Source: Mycobacterium botniense (GTDB taxonomy: Bacteria; Actinomycetota; Actinomycetes; Mycobacteriales; Mycobacteriaceae). Taken from it: a stretch of 64,000 nt of DNA. The stretch's first letter is position 1, and the number at the start of each line of letters is the position of its first letter. Made by a program: the position numbers and the translations under genes. Location: positions 1,798,001 through 1,862,000 of the forward strand of contig NZ_BLKW01000002.1 in assembly GCF_010723305.1 (NCBI RefSeq), written 5' to 3'. The notes under the pieces were generated by a model. The model searched no databases, was not told the origin of the DNA, and saw only the letters and a program-made list of their open reading frames with translations. This document shows positions 48,590 through 56,792 of the stretch, piece after piece.

Positions 48590-50161
48590 GTGACCGGCCA
48601 GCACCCCTCACCCGGGGAGAACCCGCCCCGCGAAGAGTGCGGAGTATTCGGTGTCTGGGCCCCTGGCGAAGATGTCGCCAAGCTCACCTACTACGGTTTG
48701 TACGCGTTGCAGCACCGGGGTCAGGAAGCAGCCGGCATCGCGGTCGCCGACGGATCTCAGGTGCTGGTGTTCAAGGATCTCGGTCTGGTCAGCCAGGTAT
48801 TCGACGAACAGACGCTGGCCGCTATGCCGGGTCACGTCGCTATCGGGCATTGCCGCTACTCCACGACCGGCGACACCACCTGGGAGAATGCTCAGCCCGT
48901 CTTCCGGACCACAGCCGCCGGTACCGGGATCGCCCTAGGCCACAATGGCAACCTCGTGAACAGCACTGCACTGGTGGCCCGGGCCCGCGAGGCCGGGCTG
49001 ATCAGTCCCAAGCTGCCGGGTGCGGCGACCACCGACTCGGACATCCTTGGTGCGCTTTTAGCCCACGGAGCTGCTGATTCCAGCGTGGAGCAGGCGGCGC
49101 TGGAGTTTTTGCCCACCGTGCAGGGCGCTTTTTGCCTGATATTCATGGACGAAAACACGCTGTATGCGTGCCGCGACCCTTACGGGGTACGGCCGTTGTC
49201 GTTGGGGCGGTTGGACCGTGGCTGGGTGGTGGCCTCGGAAACAGCTGCGCTCGACATTGTCGGTGCCTCGTTCGTCCGTGATATCGAACCGGGTGAACTG
49301 CTGGCGATCGACGCCGACGGAGTGCGCTCCAGCCGCTTCGCCAACCCAACACCCAAAGGGTGTGTTTTCGAGTATGTCTACTTGGCGCGACCCGACAGCA
49401 CGCTATCGGGCCGGTCGGTACATGCCGCTCGGGTGGAGATCGGCCGCCGGCTGGCCCGCGAATGCCCGATCGAGGCCGATCTGGTGATCGGGGTGCCCGA
49501 ATCGGGCACCCCGGCGGCGGTCGGCTACGCCCAGGAGTCTGGTATTCCTTTTGGCCAGGGCCTGACGAAAAACGCCTATGTCGGGCGTACGTTCATTCAG
49601 CCGTCGCAGACCATCCGCCAGCTTGGCATCCGGCTCAAGCTCAACCCGCTGCGCGAGGTGATCCGCGGCAAGCGCCTGGTCGTCGTCGACGACTCGATCG
49701 TGCGCGGCAACACTCAGCGAGCCCTGGTGCGGATGCTGCGCGAAGCCGGAGCGGTAGAAGTGCATGTGCGCATCGCCTCACCACCGGTGAAGTGGCCTTG
49801 TTTCTACGGTATCGACTTCCCCTCACCAGCCGAGTTGATCGCCAACGCGGTCGAAGCCGAAGACGAGATGCTCGAAGCGGTGCGGCATGGTATCGGCGCT
49901 GACACGTTGGGTTACATTTCGCTGCGGGGTCTGATCGCCGCCGCCGAGCAGCCAGCGTCACGGCTGTGCACCGCCTGTTTCGACGGTAAGTATCCGATCG
50001 ATTTGCCCAGCGAGGCCGCCTTGGGCAAGAACGTCATTGAGCAGGTGCTCGCCACCGCTGTGCGTGCTGCTGCCTCTGACCTCGCGTCCGGCGAAGCGGC
50101 TCGTCGCGCTGGCGAAAGCGCCCGTGGCCCCGAAGACGCCACTGCGCTGGAGCGTCGGTAA
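48590..50161 (+). CDS. purF: Amidophosphoribosyltransferase
   Basis: 523 residues from the GTG at 48590; an upstream in-frame start would add up to 23 residues. The propeptide ends before Cys17 (REECGVFGVW), the N-terminal glutaminase nucleophile. The PRPP loop VVVDDSIVRGNTQ lies near 365. Cysteines in RLCTACFDGKYP near 465 and an upstream one are Fe-S ligands of the Bacillus-type enzyme. It catalyses the committed step of purine synthesis. purM follows 68 bases later. Confidence 0.96.
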   Translation: MTGQHPSPGENPPREECGVFGVWAPGEDVAKLTYYGLYALQHRGQEAAGIAVADGSQVLVFKDLGLVSQVFDEQTLAAMPGHVAIGHCRYSTTGDTTWENAQPVFRTTAAGTGIALGHNGNLVNSTALVARAREAGLISPKLPGAATTDSDILGALLAHGAADSSVEQAALEFLPTVQGAFCLIFMDENTLYACRDPYGVRPLSLGRLDRGWVVASETAALDIVGASFVRDIEPGELLAIDADGVRSSRFANPTPKGCVFEYVYLARPDSTLSGRSVHAARVEIGRRLARECPIEADLVIGVPESGTPAAVGYAQESGIPFGQGLTKNAYVGRTFIQPSQTIRQLGIRLKLNPLREVIRGKRLVVVDDSIVRGNTQRALVRMLREAGAVEVHVRIASPPVKWPCFYGIDFPSPAELIANAVEAEDEMLEAVRHGIGADTLGYISLRGLIAAAEQPASRLCTACFDGKYPIDLPSEAALGKNVIEQVLATAVRAAASDLASGEAARRAGESARGPEDATALERR

Positions 50162-50229
50162 CCGGTTGAACGAGATTGCCGGGCCCGAGCAATACCGGCC
50201 GGAAGCGGCGCCCGGTAGCCTGTATCGCG

Positions 50230-51312
50230 ATGACGGATCGCGGAATCACCCCCGGCAATCGAGGCATCACCTATGCATCGGCTGGGGTGGACATCGAAGC
50301 CGGCGATCGCGCAGTCGAATTGTTCAAGCCCCTTGCAGCTAAGGCCACCAGGCCTGAGGTGCGCAGCAAGCTGGGTGGATTCGCGGGGCTGTTCGCTCTT
50401 CGCGGCGACTACCGCGAACCTCTGCTGGCCGCTGCCAGCGACGGGGTGGGCACCAAGCTGGCAGTCGCTCAGGCGATGGACAAGCACGACACCGTCGGGT
50501 TGGACCTCGTGGCGATGGTGGTCGACGATCTGGTGGTCTGCGGCGCCGAGCCGCTGTTCCTGTTGGATTACATCGCGGTAGGGCGCATCGTCCCGGAACG
50601 GCTCAATGCGATCGTTGCCGGGATTGCTGACGGCTGTCTGCGCGCCGGCTGTGCGCTGCTCGGCGGTGAGACCGCGGAACACCCAGGTTTGATCGAACCC
50701 GATCACTACGACATCTCGGGCACAGCTGTGGGGGTGATCGAAGCCGACGACGTGCTCGGACCCGAGCGCGTCAAACCCGGCGACGTCATCATCGCGATGG
50801 GCTCATCCGGTCTGCATTCCAACGGCTATTCGCTGGCGCGCAAGGTCCTGCTGGAGATCGACCGGATGAACCTGGCCGGATATGTCGAGGAGTTCGGCCG
50901 CACCCTGGGCGAGGAATTACTCGAGCCCACCCGCATCTACGCCAAGGATTGTTTGGCGTTGGCCGCTGAAACGCATGTCCGCACTTTCTGCCACATCACC
51001 GGCGGTGGGCTGGCCGGCAACCTGGAACGTGTCATCCCGCACGGACTTGTCGCCGAGGTGGACCGCGGCACCTGGACACCCGCGCCGGTGTTCGCCATGA
51101 TTGCGCAGCGCGGCCGTATCAGCCGGCCGGAAATGGAGAAGACGTTCAACATGGGCGTGGGCATGGTCGCTGTTGTCGCGCCGGAAGACACCGACCGTGC
51201 ACTGGCGATCTTGACCGCACGCCACCTGGACTGCTGGGTGCTGGGAACCGTTAACAAAGGCGGGAAAGACGAACCCCGGGCCAAACTAGTGGGCCAACAC
51301 CCGAGGTTCTAA
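50230..51312 (+). CDS. purM: Phosphoribosylformylglycinamidine cyclo-ligase (AIR synthetase)
   Basis: 360 residues from the ATG at 50230. TYASAGVDIEAGD at the N-terminus, SDGVGTKLAVA near 75, LGGETAEHP near 150 and THVRTFCHITGGGLAGNL near 250 are PurM motifs. It closes FGAM to AIR with ATP. It forms the purF-purM pair. Confidence 0.96.
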   Translation: MTDRGITPGNRGITYASAGVDIEAGDRAVELFKPLAAKATRPEVRSKLGGFAGLFALRGDYREPLLAAASDGVGTKLAVAQAMDKHDTVGLDLVAMVVDDLVVCGAEPLFLLDYIAVGRIVPERLNAIVAGIADGCLRAGCALLGGETAEHPGLIEPDHYDISGTAVGVIEADDVLGPERVKPGDVIIAMGSSGLHSNGYSLARKVLLEIDRMNLAGYVEEFGRTLGEELLEPTRIYAKDCLALAAETHVRTFCHITGGGLAGNLERVIPHGLVAEVDRGTWTPAPVFAMIAQRGRISRPEMEKTFNMGVGMVAVVAPEDTDRALAILTARHLDCWVLGTVNKGGKDEPRAKLVGQHPRF

Positions 51313-51373
51313 TGGGTTGGCCAGACCTCCCGGGGCGGCGACGCCGTCCGCGCAACACGGTGAGCACGCACCT

Positions 51374-51565
51374 CTAGCGGTGCCGGTCGTCCGCCTCGTC
51401 CCACGGGTCTGCAGAGAACCGGTCGTCGCCGTCTAACTGGTCGGATTCATCCGAACCCGATCCTGACAGCTCACGCTGGAGCCGCTGAAAATCGGTCTGC
51501 GGGGAGCTGTACTTCAGTTCTCGAGCAACCTTGGTCTGTTTTGCCTTCGCCCGGCCGCGGCCCAT
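51374..51565 (-). CDS. DUF3073 small protein
   Basis: 63 residues from the ATG at 51565. MGRGRAKAKQTKVARELKYS is the highly conserved basic start of DUF3073, and the second half is acidic (DESDQLDGDD, then DPWDEADD). It corresponds to Rv0810c. Such small bipolar proteins are widespread in actinobacteria. A nucleic-acid-related role is plausible from the basic head, but nothing is established. Confidence 0.88.
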   Translation of the reverse strand: MGRGRAKAKQTKVARELKYSSPQTDFQRLQRELSGSGSDESDQLDGDDRFSADPWDEADDRHR

Positions 51566-51695
51566 GGGGGAACCCCCTCGCGCAATAACGGAGCGGCCCA
51601 ACAATGAGGCGGCTCCGATCTGTCGGTGTCTTTGTTGTCCTGCCTCAGTTTACCGTGCCCGTCGGCTGGCTGTGGGTGTGGTCTGTCGACCAATG

Positions 51696-52796
51696 TCACG
51701 GTCCACGGGACGCGCCGCGTAACCGCTCGACAGCCAGCCGACCGGCCCCTGCGACCTTGGCGGCCGGCACCGAGTCGGCGTCGATCATCGCGGCGACCTC
51801 AATTTCCCCGCCGGTGACCAAAGCGGTGTCGACCGGCAGCCCGCGCTTGAGCAAGGCCAGTGCAATCGGCCCCAAGTCGGCGTGTTCAACCACAGTTCCG
51901 AGGCGTCCGACCGGGCGACGGTCGGAGCGCAGCACATCGCCCGTCGACGGCCGCTGCGCGGCACCGTCGAGGTGCAACAACACCAGCATGCGGGGTGGTT
52001 GACCAAGGTTGTGTACCCGTGCGACGGTTTCCTGGCCGCGGTAACAACCCTTGTTCAGGTGCACAGCGCCAACACCCGGCCCCCCGATCCAGCCCACCTC
52101 GTGCGGTATCGTGCGTTCGTCCGTGTCCAGGCCAAGCCGGGGACGCACTGCTGCGACCCGGTGAGCTTCATAAGCCCACACCCCGGCCGGCCGCAGCCCC
52201 GCCCGCGTCAAACGGCCTTGCCAATCCCCCGCGTCTCGGCGTGGCACGACGAGATCGAGTTCGATCTGGTCCGCGCGGGCACTGGGCATTCGGCGCACAA
52301 ATCCGCCACTGCGAAGGGGCACCGCGTGCATGTGCTCGGGCAGCGTTTCCACGCCTAACACGTCGAGCACGGTCCGGTCGGCCAACCGCGGGCCGAGCAA
52401 AGACAGCACCGCCATGTCGGCTGCGCTGGGGACCACGTCGGCCCAGAACACCATTGTGCGCAGGTAGGCCAGCAGCGGTTCGCCCCGCCATGGTTCGGTG
52501 TCGAGATATGTGGTGGCATCCAATTCCGTCTGGACCCAGTGATCCTCGATCCGGCCCTGGCTGTCCAGGCTGAGATTGTGTGTGCTGCTGCCCTCGGCCA
52601 GTTCGCTGACATGCTGTGTGGAAATGCTGTGCAACCAGGTTTTTCGGTCGGCACCCGTCAGCGTGAGCACAGCGCGATGCGAGCGGTCCACCAGTGCGGC
52701 GTCGGTTTCGGCTGCGCGTTGCTCACCGAGGGGGTCGCCGTAATGCCACACTGCGCCCGCATCGGGTCCGGGATCGGGGGCGGGAACAGCGGTCAT
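51696..52796 (-). CDS. YgfZ/GcvT-type folate-binding protein
   Basis: 366 residues. The signature KGCYRGQETVARV near residue 235 (KGCYxGQE) defines the YgfZ family, with the GcvT-like fold earlier. YgfZ proteins help assemble or repair Fe-S clusters in a folate-dependent manner. It corresponds to Rv0811c. It is divergent from the PabC-like lyase gene. Confidence 0.9.
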   Translation of the reverse strand: MTAVPAPDPGPDAGAVWHYGDPLGEQRAAETDAALVDRSHRAVLTLTGADRKTWLHSISTQHVSELAEGSSTHNLSLDSQGRIEDHWVQTELDATTYLDTEPWRGEPLLAYLRTMVFWADVVPSAADMAVLSLLGPRLADRTVLDVLGVETLPEHMHAVPLRSGGFVRRMPSARADQIELDLVVPRRDAGDWQGRLTRAGLRPAGVWAYEAHRVAAVRPRLGLDTDERTIPHEVGWIGGPGVGAVHLNKGCYRGQETVARVHNLGQPPRMLVLLHLDGAAQRPSTGDVLRSDRRPVGRLGTVVEHADLGPIALALLKRGLPVDTALVTGGEIEVAAMIDADSVPAAKVAGAGRLAVERLRGASRGP

Positions 52797-52960
52797 ATCC
52801 CAACTCTACGGAACCGGGCACCGAGGTAGCCGATCATCGGCTTACGTCTCACCGCACCGATGCCGGCGGGCCGGGGGCAGCGTCAGGCTCCTGGCGGGGC
52901 CCGGGCCCCGTTCGGCAATTAGGCTTCTCCTTCGTGGCAGGCACAGCGGGCCAGGCGGGT

Positions 52961-53821
52961 GTGGTCGTCACGCTTGACGGTGAGATCCTTTCCACCGGGA
53001 CTCCGCTGGTGCATGCCGATGACCTCGCGGTAGTGCGTGGAGACGGTGTCTTCGAAACGCTGCTGGTCCGCGAGGGCGGGGCCTGCCTGGTCGAGGCGCA
53101 TCTCCAGCGGCTGACCCACTCGTCGAAGTTGATTGACCTGCCCGAGCCAGACCTCGTCAAGTGGCGCTGCGCCATAGACCGGGCTGCACACCACTGGGCA
53201 GCGGTTACCGCCGCTGAGGGTGCGATGCGGCTGATCTATAGCCGCGGGCGGGAAAGTGGCTCGGCGCCAACGGCTTACGTTATGGTCAATCCTCTGCCGG
53301 AACGGGTGGCCGCCGCCCGCCGCGACGGGGTGGCCGCGATCACCCTGGACCGCGGAGTATCCGCCACGGGCACCGGCGCGATGCCGTGGTTGCTGGCCGG
53401 TGCCAAGACACTGTCTTATGCGGTCAATATGGCGGCCTTGAGGCACGCGGCCCGGCAGGGTGCCGGTGATGTCATCTTCGTCAGCTCCGACGGCTACATC
53501 CTGGAGGGCCCGCGCTCCACGGTGGTGATCGCGGCCGACGTCGGCGGCGCCGTCGGCCTGCTGACGCCGCCGCCGTGGTATCCGATTTTGCGTGGCACGA
53601 CCCAACAAGCACTTTTCCAAGTGGCCCGCGCCAAAGGCTACGACTGTGACTACCGGTCTTTGCGTGTCGCTGACCTGTTTGCCGCCCAAGGGGTTTGGCT
53701 GATATCCGCGATGACCTTGGCCGCCCGCGTACACACCCTCGACGGCCGCCCGTTGCGACGCTCTCCGATGGCCGCGGAGTTCGCCGAACTGGTCGACGCC
53801 GCCATCGTCAGCGATCGCTGA
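52961..53821 (+). CDS. pabC: 4-amino-4-deoxychorismate lyase-like PLP enzyme
   Basis: 286 residues from the GTG at 52961 (VVVTLDGEILSTG); the GTG at 52934 is possible. Fold type IV aminotransferase features: RGDGVFETLLV near 28, the PLP lysine in LAGAKTLSYAVNM near 150, and EGPRSTVVIA near 185. It corresponds to Rv0812, assigned to p-aminobenzoate formation for folate. A branched-chain or D-amino-acid transaminase is the alternative within this fold. Confidence 0.85.
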   Translation: MVVTLDGEILSTGTPLVHADDLAVVRGDGVFETLLVREGGACLVEAHLQRLTHSSKLIDLPEPDLVKWRCAIDRAAHHWAAVTAAEGAMRLIYSRGRESGSAPTAYVMVNPLPERVAAARRDGVAAITLDRGVSATGTGAMPWLLAGAKTLSYAVNMAALRHAARQGAGDVIFVSSDGYILEGPRSTVVIAADVGGAVGLLTPPPWYPILRGTTQQALFQVARAKGYDCDYRSLRVADLFAAQGVWLISAMTLAARVHTLDGRPLRRSPMAAEFAELVDAAIVSDR

Positions 53822-53833
53822 GTTTTTGTTGTT

Positions 53834-54030
53834 CCTGTGCCGGCAGCCGGGTACGGTCAGCCGTACACAGGGAAGGAGGTGGTCCGCGAATTGTTAGCTT
53901 TCAGGACATGTGAGGTGGTTGCGCGCTAGCAGCGCCGCGCGAGGAATCAGCGGGACGCGCTGGCGAATTCCCCGCAGCCACCCGGCCCCCGAGCCCCTGA
54001 CCTGTCCAGTCAGGAATTACGGCTCGGGGG
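53834..54030 (+). ncRNA. Candidate structured RNA with tiny reading frame and terminator-like hairpin
   Basis: The intergenic region is densely folded on the plus strand. GTACGG-TCAG-CCGTAC (53851-53866) lies within a CCTGT/ACAGG stem (53834-53838, 53867-53871). A strong AAGGAGGT follows at 53873-53880. The last hairpin pairs CCCCCGAGCC (53986-53995) with GGCTCGGGGG (54021-54030) and nests CCTGAC/GTCAGG (53996-54001, 54009-54014). It does not lead into a plus-strand gene, so it looks like a self-contained transcript or a 3' element of pabC. Confidence 0.45.
53891..53929 (+). CDS. Possible 12-residue peptide in the structured region
   Basis: A TTG start 10 bases after a near-perfect AAGGAGGT opens MLAFRTCEVVAR, followed by TAG. 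A GTG at 53879 in the same frame overlaps the ribosome site and would add four residues. The strong site before so short a frame suggests a translated or regulatory mini-ORF. No function can be assigned. Confidence 0.35.
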   Translation: MLAFRTCEVVAR

Positions 54031-54059
54031 CTGTTCTGTGCGGGGGCACGGCAGAACCG

Positions 54060-54722
54060 CTATCCGGCGAAGCGCGACAGCCGCGCAGACAGGCGCGGCA
54101 CCAGGCCGCCGTCGGCGTCTACTCGCTCCTCGACGTAGGCCAAATCCCCGCCCTCCACGATGCCGTACAACCGTCTCGCGCCGCCGACCAGCGCACCAGA
54201 TTTGCTGCGCGCCAGCGCGTCGGTGACCAACTCCCAGGACGACTGCGTGCGTGGCCGTCCGTAGAACAACTCCACGTAGCCCGCTGAATGTGCCAGCAGC
54301 AGCTCGATGGCTTGTGACTCGGTCGGGTCAGTGGGGTCTTCGACGAAGCGCCAGAAGCCGGTCTCCCGCAGGTCTGGCCCCTGGTAGTCACCCGAGTCGC
54401 TGAGCCGCCACGACCGGGCCTCCCAATTGAGGTATTCGCCGCCGTCATGGGAGACGACGATCTGCTGGCCGAACCGGTAGTCGCCGTCGCTGCTGCGACC
54501 TTCGCCCTGGCCGCGCCACACCCCCACCAACGGCAGCAAGGCCAGCAGCGCATGGTGCAGACTAGCGCCTTCACGCAGGTTGGCGGTATCGGCCGGGATC
54601 GGGAGGTCATCGAAACCGGGGATGTTGCGCGCCGCGGTCACCTTGGCGCGCTCAGCTGCTGCCGCCACGGCACGGTTGCCGGAGCCGATGGGGCCGCCAC
54701 GACCGCGATGCTCGTCGGGCAT
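54060..54722 (-). CDS. Nitrobindin-like / FABP-like beta-barrel protein
   Basis: 220 residues from the ATG at 54722. GVWRGQGEG near residue 67 is the GxWxGxGxG hallmark of the nitrobindin/THAP4-like heme-binding barrel. About 45 N-terminal residues are an extension. A late His expected for heme binding is not obvious, so ligand type is open (heme or fatty acid). It corresponds to Rv0813c. Its start overlaps the stop of a tiny membrane-protein frame (TGATG). Confidence 0.85.
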   Translation of the reverse strand: MPDEHRGRGGPIGSGNRAVAAAAERAKVTAARNIPGFDDLPIPADTANLREGASLHHALLALLPLVGVWRGQGEGRSSDGDYRFGQQIVVSHDGGEYLNWEARSWRLSDSGDYQGPDLRETGFWRFVEDPTDPTESQAIELLLAHSAGYVELFYGRPRTQSSWELVTDALARSKSGALVGGARRLYGIVEGGDLAYVEERVDADGGLVPRLSARLSRFAG

Positions 54723-54820
54723 CACGAGTCGTCGGTGATGAGGCGGTATAGCACATACAGCCCGAACCACGCGATGGCCACCACCGCCGCCACCAGCATG
54801 ACCTCAAAAAACAGCACCAC
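54722..54820 (-). CDS. Possible 32-residue single-span membrane protein
   Basis: Read by hand: GTGGTG at 54820 opens [20 protein letters not shown], continuing [12 protein letters not shown] and ending at 54722. One membrane helix is followed by a short charged tail. It overlaps the next start by one base (TGATG), a coupling typical of real gene pairs. The ribosome site is weak; an ATG at 54799 is an alternative start. Function unknown. Confidence 0.5.
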   Translation of the reverse strand: MVLFFEVMLVAAVVAIAWFGLYVLYRLITDDS

Positions 54821-54953
54821 GGAGACGAGTCTAATTCGTCTGCGGTAGCCGGTGTTCGAGTGTCGCAGACGGCGACGGGCCGCCCCGGGATAAGCCCCCT
54901 GGCGAGCGATGCGCGACGGCGTTGTGGTTTGCGGCCCTCACAGGGAAGGCGCG

Positions 54954-55256
54954 TCAGGCGATCTTAACGTCGACCTCGTGGATTCCCGCGCCGGACGGCC
55001 TTACCACGGCGTCGCCGTTGCCGGCGGGCGAGAGTGCCCGCACCGTCCAGGTCCCCGGCGCGGCGAAGAACCGGAAATCCCCGGTCGCCGATGCCACGAC
55101 CTCGGCGGTGAACTCCTCAGAGGCGTCCAGCAGGCGCACAAACGCCCCGCCCACGGGTTGGCCGGAGCTGTCCACGACGCGGCCAGTGATCACCGTTTCC
55201 TTTTCCAGATCGACACTGGCCGGCAGGGTTTGTCCTTGTTTTGGTCCAGAGCACAT
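54954..55256 (-). CDS. sseC: SseC-type DUF1416 protein
   Basis: 100 residues from the ATG at 55256 (MCSGPKQGQTLPAS), one base after the cysA stop. VITGRVVDSSGQPVGGAFVRLLD and WTVRALSPAG have the pattern of a transthyretin-like beta-sandwich (DUF1416). It corresponds to Rv0814c (SseC2), always paired with the sulfurtransferase CysA2. A role in sulfur transfer is inferred from the pairing only. An in-frame extension to 55478 exists but is antisense-like and overlaps cysA. Confidence 0.9.
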   Translation of the reverse strand: MCSGPKQGQTLPASVDLEKETVITGRVVDSSGQPVGGAFVRLLDASEEFTAEVVASATGDFRFFAAPGTWTVRALSPAGNGDAVVRPSGAGIHEVDVKIA

Positions 55257-55257
55257 A

Positions 55258-56091
55258 TCAGCTTCCCAACTCGATCGGGACTCCCACCAGGGAGCCGTAT
55301 TCGGTCCAACTGCCGTCGTAGTTTTTGACGTTTCGGTGTCCAAGCAGTTCGTGCAGGACGAACCAGGTGTGCGACGAGCGCTCACCAATCCGGCAATAGG
55401 CGATGGTCTCCTTCGAGCCGTCCAAACCGGCGTCGGCGTATAGCTTGGCCAGTTCTTCATCAGACTTGAAGGTGCCATCCTCGTTCGCGGTCTTGCTCCA
55501 CGGCACGTTGATCGCGCCGGGAATGTGACCGGGTCGTTGGCTCTGCTCCTGCGGCAGGTGCGCGGGAGCCAGGATTTTGCCGGAAAACTCGTCGGGCGAG
55601 CGGACGTCGACCAGGTTCTTATTGCCGATCGCAGCGATCACCTCATCGCGAAACGCCCGGATGCTGTTGTCGGGTGGGGATGCGGTATAGGACGTTGTGG
55701 GCCGAGTGACCGGATCGGCCGACAGCGGGCGGCCGTCCAGCTCCCACTTTTTGCGGCCGCCGTCGAGCAGCTTGACTTTTTCGTGGCCGTAGAGCTTGAA
55801 ATACCAGTACGCGTAGGCAGCGAACCAGTTGTTGTTGCCGCCGTACAGGATCACGGTGTCGTCATTGGAGATGCCCCGGTCACTGAGCAGTTTGGAGAAC
55901 TGCTGGGCGTCGACGAAGTCACGGCGGATCGGATCTTGCAAATCGGTACGCCAGTCCAGCTTCACTGCACCAGGGATGTGGCCCCTGTCGTACGCGCTGG
56001 TGTCCTCGTCCACCTCGACAAAGACCACGCCAGGAGTGTCGAGATTGCTCTCGGCCCAGTCCGCAGAGACCAGGACGTCGGAGCGTGCCAT
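55258..56091 (-). CDS. cysA: Thiosulfate sulfurtransferase (rhodanese)
   Basis: 277 residues with two rhodanese domains. The first (about 1-125) is inactive. The second has the active loop AYCRIGERSS with Cys233. VSADWAESNL and RGHIPGAVKLDW are typical of the N-terminal domain. It corresponds to Rv0815c (CysA2) and transfers sulfane sulfur from thiosulfate or a similar donor. It is preceded by a long leader containing a polycysteine peptide, suggesting control by cysteine supply. Confidence 0.95.
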   Translation of the reverse strand: MARSDVLVSADWAESNLDTPGVVFVEVDEDTSAYDRGHIPGAVKLDWRTDLQDPIRRDFVDAQQFSKLLSDRGISNDDTVILYGGNNNWFAAYAYWYFKLYGHEKVKLLDGGRKKWELDGRPLSADPVTRPTTSYTASPPDNSIRAFRDEVIAAIGNKNLVDVRSPDEFSGKILAPAHLPQEQSQRPGHIPGAINVPWSKTANEDGTFKSDEELAKLYADAGLDGSKETIAYCRIGERSSHTWFVLHELLGHRNVKNYDGSWTEYGSLVGVPIELGS

Positions 56092-56792
56092 GGTGGATAT
56101 CCTTTCGATTGCTTACGAAAATGCTTATGACAAAACAGGGTTCAGGCGGATCGGGGCGCCAAGAGCCCCGCCCGGTGTAGTGACCGCGGCCCCAGCACTG
56201 CCGTTGGCTAGGGCGCCGCGCGCTCGAGGTGACGAGCTGAGCCGATAACCCACACGAGCCCCTTTCGGGAATGCACCCGCCAACCTTGCTGCGGTGGTGC
56301 TGACCACGGACCGCCCAGCACTGGCGGCATATCGCAGCCCCCATGCCTCTATCGGTACGTTGATGGTGGTCGACACAGCACTACTCCTGTTGCTACAACA
56401 ATGGGAAGAGACACGCCACAACGGGTGCTCCGAGCTCGCGGCAGTGCGCGGCTACTCAGCGGTTACAGCAACAGCCCGCGGTACGGCACAAATCTATTGC
56501 GCGACGCTTGGTGAGCGTGGGCTCCAGGCGGGCTGACACGGTCGATAGTTTACCCAATGACACCTTCGTCAAGCCAATGGTGCGGCCGGGATGAGCCTGA
56601 ACCGGCGCCGGAGGCGCTCCGCCGCGACGGGCTTCCCCGGGCGTCGATGACCAACGATCGGCCGTATCAGCACCCAAAACTGTTGCGCTGTAGCTGATTT
56701 AGTAGCAATACCAGCACCGGCGCACGGCCAGCGCACTTCAGCGGCTCGTCGTTGGTCGCGGCGACATTGGCCAAACAGCGCAGCCAGGCTAT
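56092..56792 (-). other. Long leader of cysA-sseC and adjoining intergenic region
   Basis: About 700 bases without a full gene. The leader peptide at 56456-56539 starts a transcript whose remaining 364 bases before cysA could fold into alternative structures. GGTTACAGCAACAGCCC (56459-56475) on the plus strand covers the Cys codons. A second minus-strand frame (56125-56421) begins with His-Cys-Cys but is unsupported. From 56555 to 56792 nothing is recognised. The thiX gene expected here from M. tuberculosis is absent. Confidence 0.6.
56456..56539 (-). CDS. Polycysteine leader peptide of cysA-sseC
   Basis: 27 residues from the GTG at 56539. The end RRAIDLCRTAGCCCNR carries three consecutive Cys codons directly before Asn-Arg-stop, plus one earlier Cys. 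This fits the actinobacterial RRxxDLCR leader peptides and the polycysteine upstream ORFs reported in mycobacteria, which couple ribosome stalling at Cys codons to sulfur-gene expression. A TAAACT -10 (56549-56554) ends about 9 bases before the GTG, so the transcript is leaderless or nearly so. TTGACG lies 14 bases further upstream, a shorter gap than ideal. Confidence 0.8.
   Translation of the reverse strand: MSARLEPTLTKRRAIDLCRTAGCCCNR

Noticed and set aside
56125-56421. 98-codon minus frame in the cysA leader, starting with a His-Cys-Cys stretch
   Set aside because: It has no ribosome site and no family resemblance; only the CCC leader at 56456-56539 matches a known leader type.
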